Assembly: GCF_002257695.2 (NCBI RefSeq)
Contig: NZ_CP155571.1
Reading direction: 5' to 3' (one strand)
Source: Sporomusa acidovorans
GTDB taxonomy: Bacteria > Bacillota > Negativicutes > Sporomusales > Sporomusaceae
DNA: 64,000 nt
Numbering within the stretch: position 1 is the stretch's first letter; every line of letters begins with the position of its first letter. Shown in pieces: positions 33,547 through 42,794 of this stretch. A program made the position numbers and the translations under genes. The notes beneath the pieces were generated by a model that searched no databases, was not told the origin of the DNA, and was given only the letters and a program-made list of their open reading frames with translations.

Positions 33547-34710
33547 GTGAAAAATCAAATCATGCAAGAACTCGATCATGTGCAAGACGCCTTATTTTCC
33601 CTCAGTGACTCAATCGGCCGCAATCCAGAACTCGGAACGCAGGAAGTTCAGTCCGCCGCCAAACTTACCGGATTACTTAGGGAACACGGCTTTACCATTG
33701 CCATGAATATTTGCGGCTATCAAACAGCATTTAAGGCTGTTTACGATTCAGGTAAACCGGGCCCGGCAATCGCTTTCCTGGCTGAATATGACGCCTTGCC
33801 GGAAATTGGCCACGGTTGCGGCCATAATATGATTGGGGCCATGGCGGTCGGCGCCGGCATTGGTCTTAGCAAGGTACTCGCCGATATTGGCGGCAAAATT
33901 ATGGTTTTGGGAACACCGGCGGAAGAAACCATGGGTGCTAAAGTAATTATGGCCCGTGATGGCATACTTGCGGATGTAGATGCAGCCCTCATTGTTCACC
34001 CCCATAATAAAACTCATGCCAGCGGCGTATCCTTGGCCATGGATGCGCTGCAGTTTGAATTCCGGGGACAAACCAGCCATGCCGCGTCCGCCCCGGAAAA
34101 GGGAATTAATGCCCTTGACGCCGTTATTCAAACTTTCAATGCCATAAATGCCTTGCGTCAGCATGTCCCGTCAGACGTGCGGATTCACGGCATTATTACC
34201 AAAGGCGGCGTAGCCGCCAATGTTGTGCCAGACTATGCGGTCGCCCAATTTTACGTCCGGGCAAGAAAACGTAAAACACTTGATCAAGTAGCTGAAAAAG
34301 TAAAAAACTGTGCCCGGGCGGCAGCGTTGGCCACCGGTGCTACACTAACCGTCAGCAATTATGAACTCTCTTATGACGATATGAACACCAATCAAAAATT
34401 ATCTGCCGCCTTCAACGCCAATCTGCTGTCAATCGGCGAAGCCGTCATCAATCCACCGCCGGCAACCTTTGGCTCGATTGATATGGGCAATATCAGCTAT
34501 GTTGTCCCGGCCATTCACCCCTACGTCGGTATCGGTGATGAAACCTTAGTTGCCCATACGGCTAAAATGGCGGCAGCCACCTTTACACCAGCCGCCCATC
34601 AGGCCCTGTTGCGTGGTGCTAAGGCCATGGCCTTAACCGGCTACGATATCCTTACCAATAAAAACTTGCGGGCAGAAATGAAACAAGAATTTGAGCAAAG
34701 TTTGCAGTAG
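33547..34710 (+). CDS. M20-family amidohydrolase/aminoacylase
   Basis: The 387-residue zinc hydrolase belongs to the M20D/AbgB-HipO type: IAFLAEYDALPEIGHGCGHNMIGA near 74-97 supplies metal ligands, TPAEETMGAK near 124 the catalytic Glu pair, ALIVHPHNKTHA near 147 and HASAPEKGINALDA near 178 the dimerisation domain. It removes an acyl or aminoacyl group from an amino acid. It shares the lysine riboswitch with the upstream carrier, and a strong terminator follows, so the two form one transcription unit. Confidence 0.9.
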   Translation: MKNQIMQELDHVQDALFSLSDSIGRNPELGTQEVQSAAKLTGLLREHGFTIAMNICGYQTAFKAVYDSGKPGPAIAFLAEYDALPEIGHGCGHNMIGAMAVGAGIGLSKVLADIGGKIMVLGTPAEETMGAKVIMARDGILADVDAALIVHPHNKTHASGVSLAMDALQFEFRGQTSHAASAPEKGINALDAVIQTFNAINALRQHVPSDVRIHGIITKGGVAANVVPDYAVAQFYVRARKRKTLDQVAEKVKNCARAAALATGATLTVSNYELSYDDMNTNQKLSAAFNANLLSIGEAVINPPPATFGSIDMGNISYVVPAIHPYVGIGDETLVAHTAKMAAATFTPAAHQALLRGAKAMALTGYDILTNKNLRAEMKQEFEQSLQ

Positions 34711-34742
34711 AGGTTGGGCAAACTTCTGTATGCGGAATTTAT

Positions 34743-34780
34743 AAGGGTTGTGGTGAAAATTGATTCACCACAACCCTTTT
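34743..34780. terminator. Bidirectional terminator between the M20 gene and lutC
   Basis: Arms 34743-34757 and 34764-34778 form a perfect 15-bp stem with a 6-nt loop. A T run follows on the plus strand, and A bases on the plus side give a short T tract on the minus strand. It serves two convergent genes. Confidence 0.9.
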
Positions 34781-35490
34781 TACTGTTCATCAATAACCAC
34801 AGCCCAGACGCGAAACGGACCATGCACCCCGATCGACAAATCCATTTCAATATCGGAAGTGCGGCTGGGACCTGTAATAAAATCCACGGTGGACGGCAGA
34901 TCGCCTTGCCCTCGCCGTTCTATAAGGTTTCTCATGACGACAGACATGGTAGGCACAATATCCGACTTCTTCATTACGGCAATATGGGACGGTGGCAGTA
35001 AACTCACAGACCGTCCGGAATGGGCGCCGTTGAAAAGTGCCAGTGTGCCTGTATAGCCAATGGCATAATGGGCCCAGGTAATCCCGACATCGGCCTGCTC
35101 GGCACTCGCGATCAGTTCGCGCCGGGCTTTTTCCGTATTCCAATATGTGGTTTTTACTTCCAGACGGGAAAATTCAATATAGTCAAGGAGTTGCGGATGA
35201 TCCCAGACGATTGCGGTTTTCGCATTCAGCAGCTTCAGCCACAGCCGGATTTGATTGGTTGCCTCATTCCTGTCGTGCACAACTGCCACTTTACCGGTCA
35301 AAGCCTCCAGATTGGTCTTGAATAGTTCGAGTGGCTGCTCCTTTTCAAATTGTTGCTCCCGCCAAAAAGCCGGAGGGCCTGCCTCCCGCCGCGCCGGCGC
35401 TTCTGCAAGCACCTTATCCCGCCCCAGTGCGTTAGCTACTGTTTGTAAAAACAGTGTTTCCTGGGCAATATCTTCATGAATCTCTGTCAT
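34780..35490 (-). CDS. lutC: LutC, LUD-domain lactate utilization protein
   Basis: The 236-residue LUD protein belongs to the LutABC complex that oxidises L-lactate to pyruvate. The core reads VGITWAHYAIGYTGTLALFNGAHSGRSVSLLPPSHIAV, then PTMSVVMRNLIERR and DFITGPSRTSDIEMDLSIGVHGP, as in LutC/YkgG. It is the last gene of the minus-strand lutA-lutB-lutC operon, starting 8 nt after the lutB stop. Confidence 0.93.
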   Translation of the reverse strand: MTEIHEDIAQETLFLQTVANALGRDKVLAEAPARREAGPPAFWREQQFEKEQPLELFKTNLEALTGKVAVVHDRNEATNQIRLWLKLLNAKTAIVWDHPQLLDYIEFSRLEVKTTYWNTEKARRELIASAEQADVGITWAHYAIGYTGTLALFNGAHSGRSVSLLPPSHIAVMKKSDIVPTMSVVMRNLIERRGQGDLPSTVDFITGPSRTSDIEMDLSIGVHGPFRVWAVVIDEQ

Positions 35491-35498
35491 ATGCTCAC

Positions 35499-36911
35499 CT
35501 ATTTCTTGCGTTTTTCCCAGCGCTCGCGGAAGGTCGTGTCGGCGGCCGCCCGCATATAGCGTGAGTTGGTCCAGTTCGAAAGCAAAGGTAATTGCGCACT
35601 AATATAGCCATTGTTGACAAGCGGCTTTTGTCCTATGGAAGCTGCTTTCATGGCAAATTTATAGGTGCCGGGCAACTTAAAAAACCGCTTCCACATACCG
35701 AAAGCAAACTTTTCAAATACATGGGTATGGCCGGCACTCACACGCCGCTGCCGCAGCTTGAACAGTAAATCCTGCAGCGGAATTTTGGCCGGACAGACGC
35801 TGGTGCAGGCGGCGCATAAAGTCGAGGCATAAGGTAGTTCACCCCAGAACTCAAAGTCATTTTCTAACAGCGGGGTAATGACCGAACCAATTGGCCCGCC
35901 ATAGACCGACCCGTAAGCATGGCCGCCAATTTGCCGATATACAGGACATACGTTGAAACAGGCGCCACAGCGGATACAATGAAGAGCCTGCCGGTATTCT
36001 TCATCTGCCAGCATCCGGGAACGGCCGTTATCGACAATCACTACATGGAATTTTTCGCAGCCATCAATATCCCCCGGCCGGCGCGGGCCATTGATAACCG
36101 AAACATAGCTGGTCAGCTTCTGGCCGGTGGCGTTGCGCGGCAGCATGGACAATACGGTTTCCAGATCTTCAAAAGTCGGTACGATCCGCTCCATCCCCAT
36201 CACACTGATAACAACATTAGGCAGGGCTGTTGTCAGCCGGGCATTTCCTTCATTCGTAACCAGCGTGATGGAGCCGGTTTCGGCAACAGCAAAGTTGCAG
36301 CCGGTAATACCGATATCGGCACTCATAAATTTGCCGCGTAAAACTTTACGGGCAAATGCGGTTAACGCCGGGGTTTCAGGTTCTACCTGCTCGCCGGCTA
36401 CCTGCGAAAATAACTCGGCAATCTGATAGCGGTTTTTGTGGATGGCCGGCACAATAATGTGGGAAGGCGTTTCACCGGCCAGTTGCAGGATATACTCGGC
36501 CAGATCGCTCTCCACCACTTCCATGCCGGCTGCTGTCAGTGCCGGATTCAGATGAATTTCCTCTGTAACCATGGACTTGGATTTTACAATTTGTTTGGCC
36601 TGATACTGCTTGCAGAGAGCGGTAATAATCTTGCGCGCTTCCTCGGCGGTTAGGGCAAAATGAACCTGACCGCCTGCCTTTCTAACATTCTCGGTCAGGG
36701 TTTTCAGATAATAATCCAGGTGACTGATGGTATGCTGTCTGATAAGCCTGGTCTGTTCCCGCCATTCCTCCCAGTTGGGAAGTTCACGGGCGGCTTTATC
36801 CTTATTGCCGCTTAACCGGTCAACTGCTTTACGCACTGCCTGCCGCATCTGATCATCCTTTAAAGCCTTGACTGCTCTGTCCCGCAGGTGAAGTACCGGT
36901 CTTTCACTCAC
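35499..36911 (-). CDS. lutB: LutB, iron-sulfur LUD protein of lactate oxidation
   Basis: The 470-residue protein has an N-terminal LUD domain (KSKSMVTEEIHLNPAL; GNARLTTALPNVVISVMGMERIVPTFEDL) and two cluster motifs near residues 310-380 (CIRCGACFNVCPVY and CAACTSVCPAKIP). The protein passes lactate electrons through its [4Fe-4S] clusters. Its start overlaps the lutA stop by 4 nt (ATGA), showing translational coupling. Confidence 0.94.
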   Translation of the reverse strand: MSERPVLHLRDRAVKALKDDQMRQAVRKAVDRLSGNKDKAARELPNWEEWREQTRLIRQHTISHLDYYLKTLTENVRKAGGQVHFALTAEEARKIITALCKQYQAKQIVKSKSMVTEEIHLNPALTAAGMEVVESDLAEYILQLAGETPSHIIVPAIHKNRYQIAELFSQVAGEQVEPETPALTAFARKVLRGKFMSADIGITGCNFAVAETGSITLVTNEGNARLTTALPNVVISVMGMERIVPTFEDLETVLSMLPRNATGQKLTSYVSVINGPRRPGDIDGCEKFHVVIVDNGRSRMLADEEYRQALHCIRCGACFNVCPVYRQIGGHAYGSVYGGPIGSVITPLLENDFEFWGELPYASTLCAACTSVCPAKIPLQDLLFKLRQRRVSAGHTHVFEKFAFGMWKRFFKLPGTYKFAMKAASIGQKPLVNNGYISAQLPLLSNWTNSRYMRAAADTTFRERWEKRKK

Positions 36912-37636
36912 GTTCTCATCCCCTCATCTAAGAGTTCGGCAATATGTATTACCCGCACATTGGCCTGTTGTTTTTTCAGCCTGCCGTCAATATTCATCAG
37001 GCAGCTTAAATCCACACCAACAAGTACATCGGCTTTGGTTTCCAGAATATTTCTCGCTTTTTCATCCACCATAGCTTCCGATATTTCGGGCAACTTCACC
37101 GAAAATGTTCCGCCAAAACCACAGCAAGCCTCTTCGTGCGCCAAAGGTACATAATCAATGTCTTTTACGTTTTTCAGCAGAGTGCGGACATATTGATCCG
37201 TGTTTAAGAACCGGCGGGCATGACAACTGGAATGATAGGTCACCCTGTGCGGAAACCTTGCTCCCACATCCTCTTTTTTTAGCACTTTAACCACAAATTC
37301 ACTAAACTCGTAAATTTTAGCGATTAAATCCTTGGCTTGCCGGTATTGCGCGGCGTTGTGTTCAAATAAAAGCGGATAATATTCTTTAACCGCAGTGATA
37401 CAGGACCCGGCCGGCGCAACCACGTATTCACTGTTTTGGAAGATAGTAAGCATTTTTTCAGCAATTGGCCGGGCATCTTCCCAATAACCGCTGCTAAGTG
37501 CCGGCTGACCACAGCAGGTTTGCGCCGGGGGAAAATCCAATGTTACCCCCAGCTTCTCCAACACCCGCACCATCGCTTCCCCGACATGGGGATACAAACT
37601 GTCACAAATGCAAGTAATAAATATGGATGCTTTCAT
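36908..37636 (-). CDS. lutA: LutA, Cys-rich subunit of lactate oxidation
   Basis: The protein (242 aa from the ATG at 37636) has two CCG-type domains as in GlpC/HdrB/LutA: TCCGQPALSSGYWEDA near 43 and ACCGFGGTFSVKLPEIS near 176, each with upstream Cys, giving non-cubane or cubane cluster sites. I choose 37636 because GGAGG lies 9 nt before it; the frame is open 13 codons further upstream without a ribosome site. It is first in lutABC and faces the lactate permease gene across 140 bp. Confidence 0.93.
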   Translation of the reverse strand: MKASIFITCICDSLYPHVGEAMVRVLEKLGVTLDFPPAQTCCGQPALSSGYWEDARPIAEKMLTIFQNSEYVVAPAGSCITAVKEYYPLLFEHNAAQYRQAKDLIAKIYEFSEFVVKVLKKEDVGARFPHRVTYHSSCHARRFLNTDQYVRTLLKNVKDIDYVPLAHEEACCGFGGTFSVKLPEISEAMVDEKARNILETKADVLVGVDLSCLMNIDGRLKKQQANVRVIHIAELLDEGMRT

Positions 37637-37778
37637 TTCCTGGGACCTCCAACATATAAAGTGAGATCGCTGCAATCATATATAGTTTGCGCAGCTTATC
37701 CAGCATTATCCTGAGTTTTTTTTATCCTGATGGTGAATAATAGAAACGGATAATTTGAAGGCTCAGGAGGGTTATATC

Positions 37779-39410
37779 ATGACATGGACGCAGGAATATG
37801 TCCCATTAGCCAGTACTTTCTTATCGGCCTTGGCGGCAGCCATTCCGATCATTATCATTTTTTATTTATTGGCTATCCGCCGTTCCCCCGGGCAAGTTGC
37901 CGGCATAACCGCACTGATCGCTGCTTTTCTGGTGGCTGTGCTTATCTATAAAATGCCTGTAAGTACCGCTTTCCTATCTGCCTTGATGGGAATCGCCTAC
38001 GGTATTTTTCCCATCTTTTGGATTGTACTGACTGCCATCTTTATCTATAACATGACGGTGGAAACAGGAAAATTTGACATACTTAAAAACTCGATCGCCA
38101 CGATCACAGATGACCGTCGCCTACAGGCCCTGCTTATCGCCTTCGCCTTTGGTGCCTTTTTGGAAGGCGCGGCGGGCTTTGGCACACCTGTGGCCATATC
38201 TGCCGGCATGCTGGTAGGACTTGGCTTCAATCCGTTATATGCGGCCGGCCTTTGCCTGATTGCCAATACCGCACCGGTTGCCTTTGGCGGTATTGGGATT
38301 CCCATTATCGTAGCCGGGCAGGTTACCGGTATTGATACGTTTAAAATAAGTCAGATGGTTGGCCGGCAACTGCCTTTTCTTTCGGCAATTATCCCCATTT
38401 GGCTCATTGTACTGATGTCCGGCTGGAAAGCAACCTGGGAAGTAATGCCTGCCTGTCTGCTAGCCGGTCTGTCCTTTGCCAGCGTTCAATACCTGTCGGC
38501 CAACTATCTCGGCCCTGAACTCCCGGATATTCTCTCCTCCCTCGCCGCTATTTTGTCATTAACCATTTTTCTGAATGCCTGGAAACCTGCCACTATTTGG
38601 CGCTTTCCCGGCGAACAAGCCAGCAAAGCTAAAGCCACCACCCTCCCCGCCTATTCGGCCGGAGAACTGATTACCGCCTGGGCACCCTTTATCATTTTGA
38701 CGGTTATGGTTATTTTATGGGGACTAAAACCGGTTAAGGCTATCCTTGACGCCCCCACGCTATCTATCTACGTTCCCGGCCTGCATAATGCCGTAACGCA
38801 GGTTGCCCCCATTGTCAAAGCACCGACACCCATGTCGGCCGTATATAAAATCAACTGGTTAAGTGCCGCCGGCACAGCGTTATTTATTGCCAGTATTCTG
38901 TCGGCGATGGTATTGGGCATCGGCCCCGGACAGTTTTTCAGCATTCTTGGCAAAACCTTTAAGCAATTAACCAAACCCCTTATTACCATCCCGGCCGTTC
39001 TTGGCCTTGCCTATATTATGAATTACTCGGGAATGAGCTCAAGCCTGGGACTGTTTTTAGCAGGCACTGGATCATTTTTCCCCTTTTTCTCCGCCTGGCT
39101 TGGCTGGCTGGGGGTATTTTTAACAGGATCAGATACGTCGGCCAATGCCCTGTTCGGTAACCTTCAGTCTGTTACCGCTCAGCAAGTAGGCGTTGACCCC
39201 ACTTTAACGGTTGCCGCCAATTCCTCCGGCGGCGTAACCGGCAAAATGATTTCCCCGCAAAGTATTGTCGTAGCAACTGCTGCTACCGGCCTGGTTGGCA
39301 AAGAAGGCGATTTATTCAGCTTTACCGTCATGCATTCCATTATTCTGGCTATTATCGTGGGAATCATGACCTATTTGCAAGCCTACATATTATCCTGGAT
39401 GATTCCCTGA
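37779..39410 (+). CDS. lctP: L-lactate permease
   Basis: The 543-residue carrier of the LctP family has about 14 helices with the conserved AFAFGAFLEGAAGFGTPVAISAGMLVGLGF near 125 and FLTGSDTSANALFGNLQ near 445, and ends in a membrane helix. It moves lactate (or glycolate and related hydroxy acids) with protons. The ATG at 37779 has AGGAGGG before it; a TTG eight codons upstream is less likely. It is divergent from lutABC and complements LarA and the racemase-oxidation route. Confidence 0.94.
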   Translation: MTWTQEYVPLASTFLSALAAAIPIIIIFYLLAIRRSPGQVAGITALIAAFLVAVLIYKMPVSTAFLSALMGIAYGIFPIFWIVLTAIFIYNMTVETGKFDILKNSIATITDDRRLQALLIAFAFGAFLEGAAGFGTPVAISAGMLVGLGFNPLYAAGLCLIANTAPVAFGGIGIPIIVAGQVTGIDTFKISQMVGRQLPFLSAIIPIWLIVLMSGWKATWEVMPACLLAGLSFASVQYLSANYLGPELPDILSSLAAILSLTIFLNAWKPATIWRFPGEQASKAKATTLPAYSAGELITAWAPFIILTVMVILWGLKPVKAILDAPTLSIYVPGLHNAVTQVAPIVKAPTPMSAVYKINWLSAAGTALFIASILSAMVLGIGPGQFFSILGKTFKQLTKPLITIPAVLGLAYIMNYSGMSSSLGLFLAGTGSFFPFFSAWLGWLGVFLTGSDTSANALFGNLQSVTAQQVGVDPTLTVAANSSGGVTGKMISPQSIVVATAATGLVGKEGDLFSFTVMHSIILAIIVGIMTYLQAYILSWMIP

Positions 39411-39415
39411 CATAA

Positions 39416-39452
39416 GGCTTGTGCCAAGTCGTTCCGGACGCCGCTAGAAGCC
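39416..39452 (+). repeat. 37-nt structured element, copy A
   Basis: It starts 6 nt after the lctP stop, begins GGCTTGTG, ends AGAAGCC (outer 5-bp stem) and contains GGACGCCG. It is about 84% identical to the element at 42795-42830. A further hairpin (about 39452-39480, CGCCTGTAC with GTATAGGCG) follows. I do not recognise the family. Nothing else is evident in the 39411-39773 gap apart from two terminators. Confidence 0.6.
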
Positions 39453-39525
39453 GCCTGTACCTCTTTAGGGAGTATAGGCGTGCTTACCTATTACCAGGAA
39501 ATGGCCATATTTTCTGGCAATGCAA

Positions 39526-39570
39526 AAAATCAGGCCCAGCCTAAAAATAGGCTGGGCCTGATTTTCTCTA
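39526..39570 (+). terminator. Terminator of lctP
   Basis: Arms 39526-39543 and 39548-39565 form a perfect 18-bp stem with an AAAA loop, ending in GATTTTCTC. Confidence 0.9.
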
Positions 39571-39679
39571 TCTTAAATTCAGGACAGCATGGGTAATTCT
39601 CGCACCATCTGCTCAAAAAAAATCTATAGAAAGAGGTTCGATGATGTTGTTGCCCTGCAAAAAACAATTTGGTCAAAAC

Positions 39680-39718
39680 AAAAACTGGATCCTTGAACAC
39701 ATCAAGAGTCCGGTTTTT
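39680..39718 (-). terminator. Terminator of the glyoxalase gene
   Basis: An imperfect 17-bp stem (39680-39696 with 39702-39718) ends in GTTTTTG on the minus strand, 56 nt after the glyoxalase stop. Confidence 0.75.
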
Positions 39719-39773
39719 GATCCTGCCCAGACATATCGCTGCCTGTTAGCGTTTCCTTTTGGCAAAAGTACTA

Positions 39774-40139
39774 TCAGAATCTCTCAGGAATGACTTCCAG
39801 CCAATAGCCGTCCGGATCGGAAATAAAATAGATGCCCATTTCTTTGTTTTCGTAGCAGATACAGCCCATGGCTTTATGATGATTGTATGCTTTCTCAAAG
39901 TCGGGAGTCGTAAAAGCTAGATGAAACTCATTCTCGCCCAGGTTATAGGCTTCCTTACGCCCCTTAATCCAGGTCAATTCCAGTTTATGCGGCGTCTGCC
40001 CATCACCCAGGTAAACAATTGTAAAATTAGGCTTTTCAATGCGCCTGGTTTCCGTCAGTTGCAAAGCCTCTTTATAAAAAACCATACTTTTTTCCAGGTT
40101 TAATACATTGATGTTGTTGTGCGCAAATTTAAAATCCAC
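39774..40139 (-). CDS. Glyoxalase I / lactoylglutathione lyase family (VOC)
   Basis: The 121-residue VOC protein has the four metal ligands of glyoxalase I in order: His in KFAHNNINVLNLEKS, Glu in HKLELTW, His in NEFHLAFTT and Glu in DGYWLEVIPE. It would convert the hemithioacetal of methylglyoxal to an S-lactoyl thiol. An organism of this group lacks obvious glutathione genes here, so the thiol is uncertain. An MBL-fold hydrolase gene is 30 nt upstream, on the same strand, and could act as the second-step thioester hydrolase. Confidence 0.88.
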   Translation of the reverse strand: MDFKFAHNNINVLNLEKSMVFYKEALQLTETRRIEKPNFTIVYLGDGQTPHKLELTWIKGRKEAYNLGENEFHLAFTTPDFEKAYNHHKAMGCICYENKEMGIYFISDPDGYWLEVIPERF

Positions 40140-40169
40140 AGAGCTTCACTCCTTTATATAATATATTAG

Positions 40170-40904
40170 TTATCCTGGTCGTTTTTGTGATCCGCTTTGC
40201 CACATTTTTTTTAGAAAGGCCTGGATATCCTGGCGGACTACCACGCCATGGCCGGTGCAGAAAAATTCCGGCCGATATTCCAGCAATCTGCCCAGCCCCA
40301 GCATAAATCTGTCCAATCCCGGCTCACCGGCTGCTGCCTGCCCGGCAACATAATCGCATGAACCTTGTTTGATCAAGTTGCTGTTCGTAACTAATTCGCC
40401 TTGAGGTAAGCTTTCGCCAAAATAGCAAAAAAAATCGCCGACAAATAACGCCCCTGACAGCTGATCATAAATAGCGACCGAACCCGGCGAGTGGGTGTTG
40501 ACCAACACGATTTCTAAGCCGTCAACCCCTTCGGCGGCAAACGTAAATTCCCCGGGGAGCGGCACATAAGTCATAAACTCGGCAGCCAACTGCGCCGGCA
40601 ACATAGGTTTATCGGCAGGATGAACATACTTTCTGGCCTTGTTGAATAAAGCCGCCCCCTCGGCATGATCATGATGCCCATGGGTTAGCAGTACATCTGT
40701 TACCCGGTCGGGAGTGATCCTTATTCTAGCCAGTGCATCGACAATGGCAGATTGATATTCCGGCAAGCCGGCATCAATAAGAATAAGCTGTCCGCTGCGC
40801 CGCAAAACATAGCAATTTGTATATGACCGTACATCCCAGGTATGTGTGTCTTCTACAGCAATCACATAGGCCCCTGCCGTCAATTGGGACAGTAAATAAT
40901 TCAT
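40170..40904 (-). CDS. Metallo-beta-lactamase-fold hydrolase
   Basis: The 244-residue protein has the MBL signature THGHHDHAEG near residue 75, a downstream HSPGSVAIYD (third metal His) and VGDFFCYFGE (bridging Asp), and a final FFCTGHGVVVR. The family includes glyoxalase II and other thioester hydrolases. Being directly upstream of a glyoxalase I gene supports a role as glyoxalase II-like enzyme, but a quinolinase or lactonase role cannot be excluded. Confidence 0.85.
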   Translation of the reverse strand: MNYLLSQLTAGAYVIAVEDTHTWDVRSYTNCYVLRRSGQLILIDAGLPEYQSAIVDALARIRITPDRVTDVLLTHGHHDHAEGAALFNKARKYVHPADKPMLPAQLAAEFMTYVPLPGEFTFAAEGVDGLEIVLVNTHSPGSVAIYDQLSGALFVGDFFCYFGESLPQGELVTNSNLIKQGSCDYVAGQAAAGEPGLDRFMLGLGRLLEYRPEFFCTGHGVVVRQDIQAFLKKMWQSGSQKRPG

Positions 40905-41226
40905 GATCTTCCCAGCCTTTCAAACAGACAATACTTTATCATTCCTGCTATTACTCTTATTATAGCCGGTATTATTTTCCTGGCAAGCCAGTTTTTCAAA
41001 AATAGACAATTCCGCCAAAATACCGGTAAAAAAATAACGGTGACAGGCATCGTTAACCTGCAGGAAAATAAACTTGCTAGGAGAATACCCTTAGTAAAAT
41101 AACCTATCATGATGTTCCATCCTACTATTGAACTGCAACGTTAACCAAGAACATAGCAAACTCCTATCTGCTTATTAGAGGCAGGTAGCACATATACAAA
41201 AAAATACAAAATAAGGAGATGGAACA

Positions 41227-42693
41227 ATGCAAGCAGAATCTTTTTTTAAGCGCTATGGCCTGGCGCTCGGATTCCTGGTTTTATTAGGCATTCTAGCCAT
41301 TCCTACACCGGAAGGGTTGCCGGTCGCAGGTCAAAGAATGCTCGCAATTTTACTATTTTCCGTTATTGTCTGGATGACTGATTCAATTTCCTATCCGGTA
41401 AGCGCTGCCGTGATTATGGGATTAATGGCATTGCTGCTGGGAACAGCACCGGATGCTGCCAAACCAACAGCCATTTTAGGAACAAGCAAAGCACTGACTA
41501 TGGCCTTGGGCGGTTTTAGCAATACCGCATTCGCCCTGGTGGCCGGCGCCTTATTCTTGGCGGCTGCCATGACCCAAACCGGACTTGACAAACGGATCGC
41601 CCTAGTTGTATTGTCAAAGATCGGCGCAAAAACCAACCGCGTACTGATTGGCGTCATTCTTGTCGGTTTTACACTCAGCTTCTTCGTTCCCAGTACAACG
41701 GCCAGGGTTTCCTGCATGGTGCCTATCGTGATGGGTATTATTGCCGCGTTTGGTGTTAATCTTAAAAGCCGTTTTGCGGCAGTAATGATGATTGCAACCG
41801 CTCAGGCCGACAGTCTGTGGAATGTGGGTATTAAAACCGCGGCTGCCCAGAATATGATTGCCGTTGGATTTATCAAATCCCAGCTTGGAATTGACATTTC
41901 CTGGATTGATTGGTTTATGGCCGCTGCGCCTTTCTCAGCCATTATGTCCGTAGTTCTTTATTATGTCCTCATGAAACTTATGCCGCCTGAAACCAATGAA
42001 ATTGCCGGCGGCAGTGAGGCCGTGCGACGCCTGCTTACCGAAATGGGACCCATGAAAACCTCTGAGAAAAAACTGCTGGTTATGTCCTGCATTCTTCTGT
42101 TTTTGTGGGCCACTGAACAGGTTCTTCACAAATTTGACACCTCGACAACCACTATTGTGGCAATTGCGCTTATGCTGTTGCCCGGAATTGGTGTTATGAC
42201 CTGGAAGGAAGCACAACCGAAGATTAATTGGGGGACAATTATTTTGTTCGGAGTGGGAATCAGTCTGGGATCCGCCCTTCTTTCCACCAAGGCGGCTGCC
42301 TGGCTGGCAAAAGTAATTGTCAATATGATTGGCCTGCAGGCAATGCCTGCCTTAACCATTCTGGCCGTTCTGGCTGCTTTCCTGATTATTATCCATCTCG
42401 GTTTTGCCAGTGCAACTGCTTTGGCCGCAGCAATGATTCCGATCGTTATCTCTATTCTGCAAAGTGTAACAACCCCCGGCATCAACATTGTAGGCATGAC
42501 CATGATCCTGCAGTATGTCGTCAGCTTCGGGTTCATCCTGCCGGTAAACGCGCCGCAAAATATGATTGCCTATGGGACAGAAACCTTTGAAGTCAAGGAC
42601 TTTATCAAAACCGGTATTCCATTGACCATTATTGCTTATGTACTGATTCTCTTGCTGGGTGCCACCTATTGGAGATGGCTCGGTTTAGTATAA
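41227..42693 (+). CDS. DASS-family sodium:anion (dicarboxylate/sulfate) symporter
   Basis: The 488-residue SLC13-type carrier has about 12 helices, the first SNT-like motif in GGFSNTAFALVAGALFLAAAMTQTGLDKRIA and the second half signature NWGTIILFGVGISLGSALLSTKAAAWLA, with SFFVPSTTARVSCMVPI between. It imports di- or tricarboxylates with sodium. A truncated member of the same family lies at 43848. It stands alone, followed by a strong terminator. Confidence 0.9.
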   Translation: MQAESFFKRYGLALGFLVLLGILAIPTPEGLPVAGQRMLAILLFSVIVWMTDSISYPVSAAVIMGLMALLLGTAPDAAKPTAILGTSKALTMALGGFSNTAFALVAGALFLAAAMTQTGLDKRIALVVLSKIGAKTNRVLIGVILVGFTLSFFVPSTTARVSCMVPIVMGIIAAFGVNLKSRFAAVMMIATAQADSLWNVGIKTAAAQNMIAVGFIKSQLGIDISWIDWFMAAAPFSAIMSVVLYYVLMKLMPPETNEIAGGSEAVRRLLTEMGPMKTSEKKLLVMSCILLFLWATEQVLHKFDTSTTTIVAIALMLLPGIGVMTWKEAQPKINWGTIILFGVGISLGSALLSTKAAAWLAKVIVNMIGLQAMPALTILAVLAAFLIIIHLGFASATALAAAMIPIVISILQSVTTPGINIVGMTMILQYVVSFGFILPVNAPQNMIAYGTETFEVKDFIKTGIPLTIIAYVLILLLGATYWRWLGLV

Positions 42694-42704
42694 TAGACTT
42701 TCTC

Positions 42705-42750
42705 TAAAAAAATCTGCCTGTATCGATCAATACACAGGCAGATTTTTTTA
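42705..42750 (+). terminator. Terminator of the DASS gene
   Basis: The arms around 42706-42721 and 42734-42749 (ATCTGCCTGT with its complement) give a stem of about 15 bp flanked by A and T runs. Confidence 0.9.
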
Positions 42751-42755
42751 CATTT

Positions 42756-42777
42756 TCAGAAAGGTTAACCTTTCTGA
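42756..42777. repeat. Perfect 22-bp palindrome
   Basis: TCAGAAAGG-TTAA-CCTTTCTGA lies between the DASS terminator and structured element B. It has no T run on either side, so it is not an obvious terminator. Confidence 0.7.
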
Positions 42778-42794
42778 TAAGTAAGAGCGACTAA

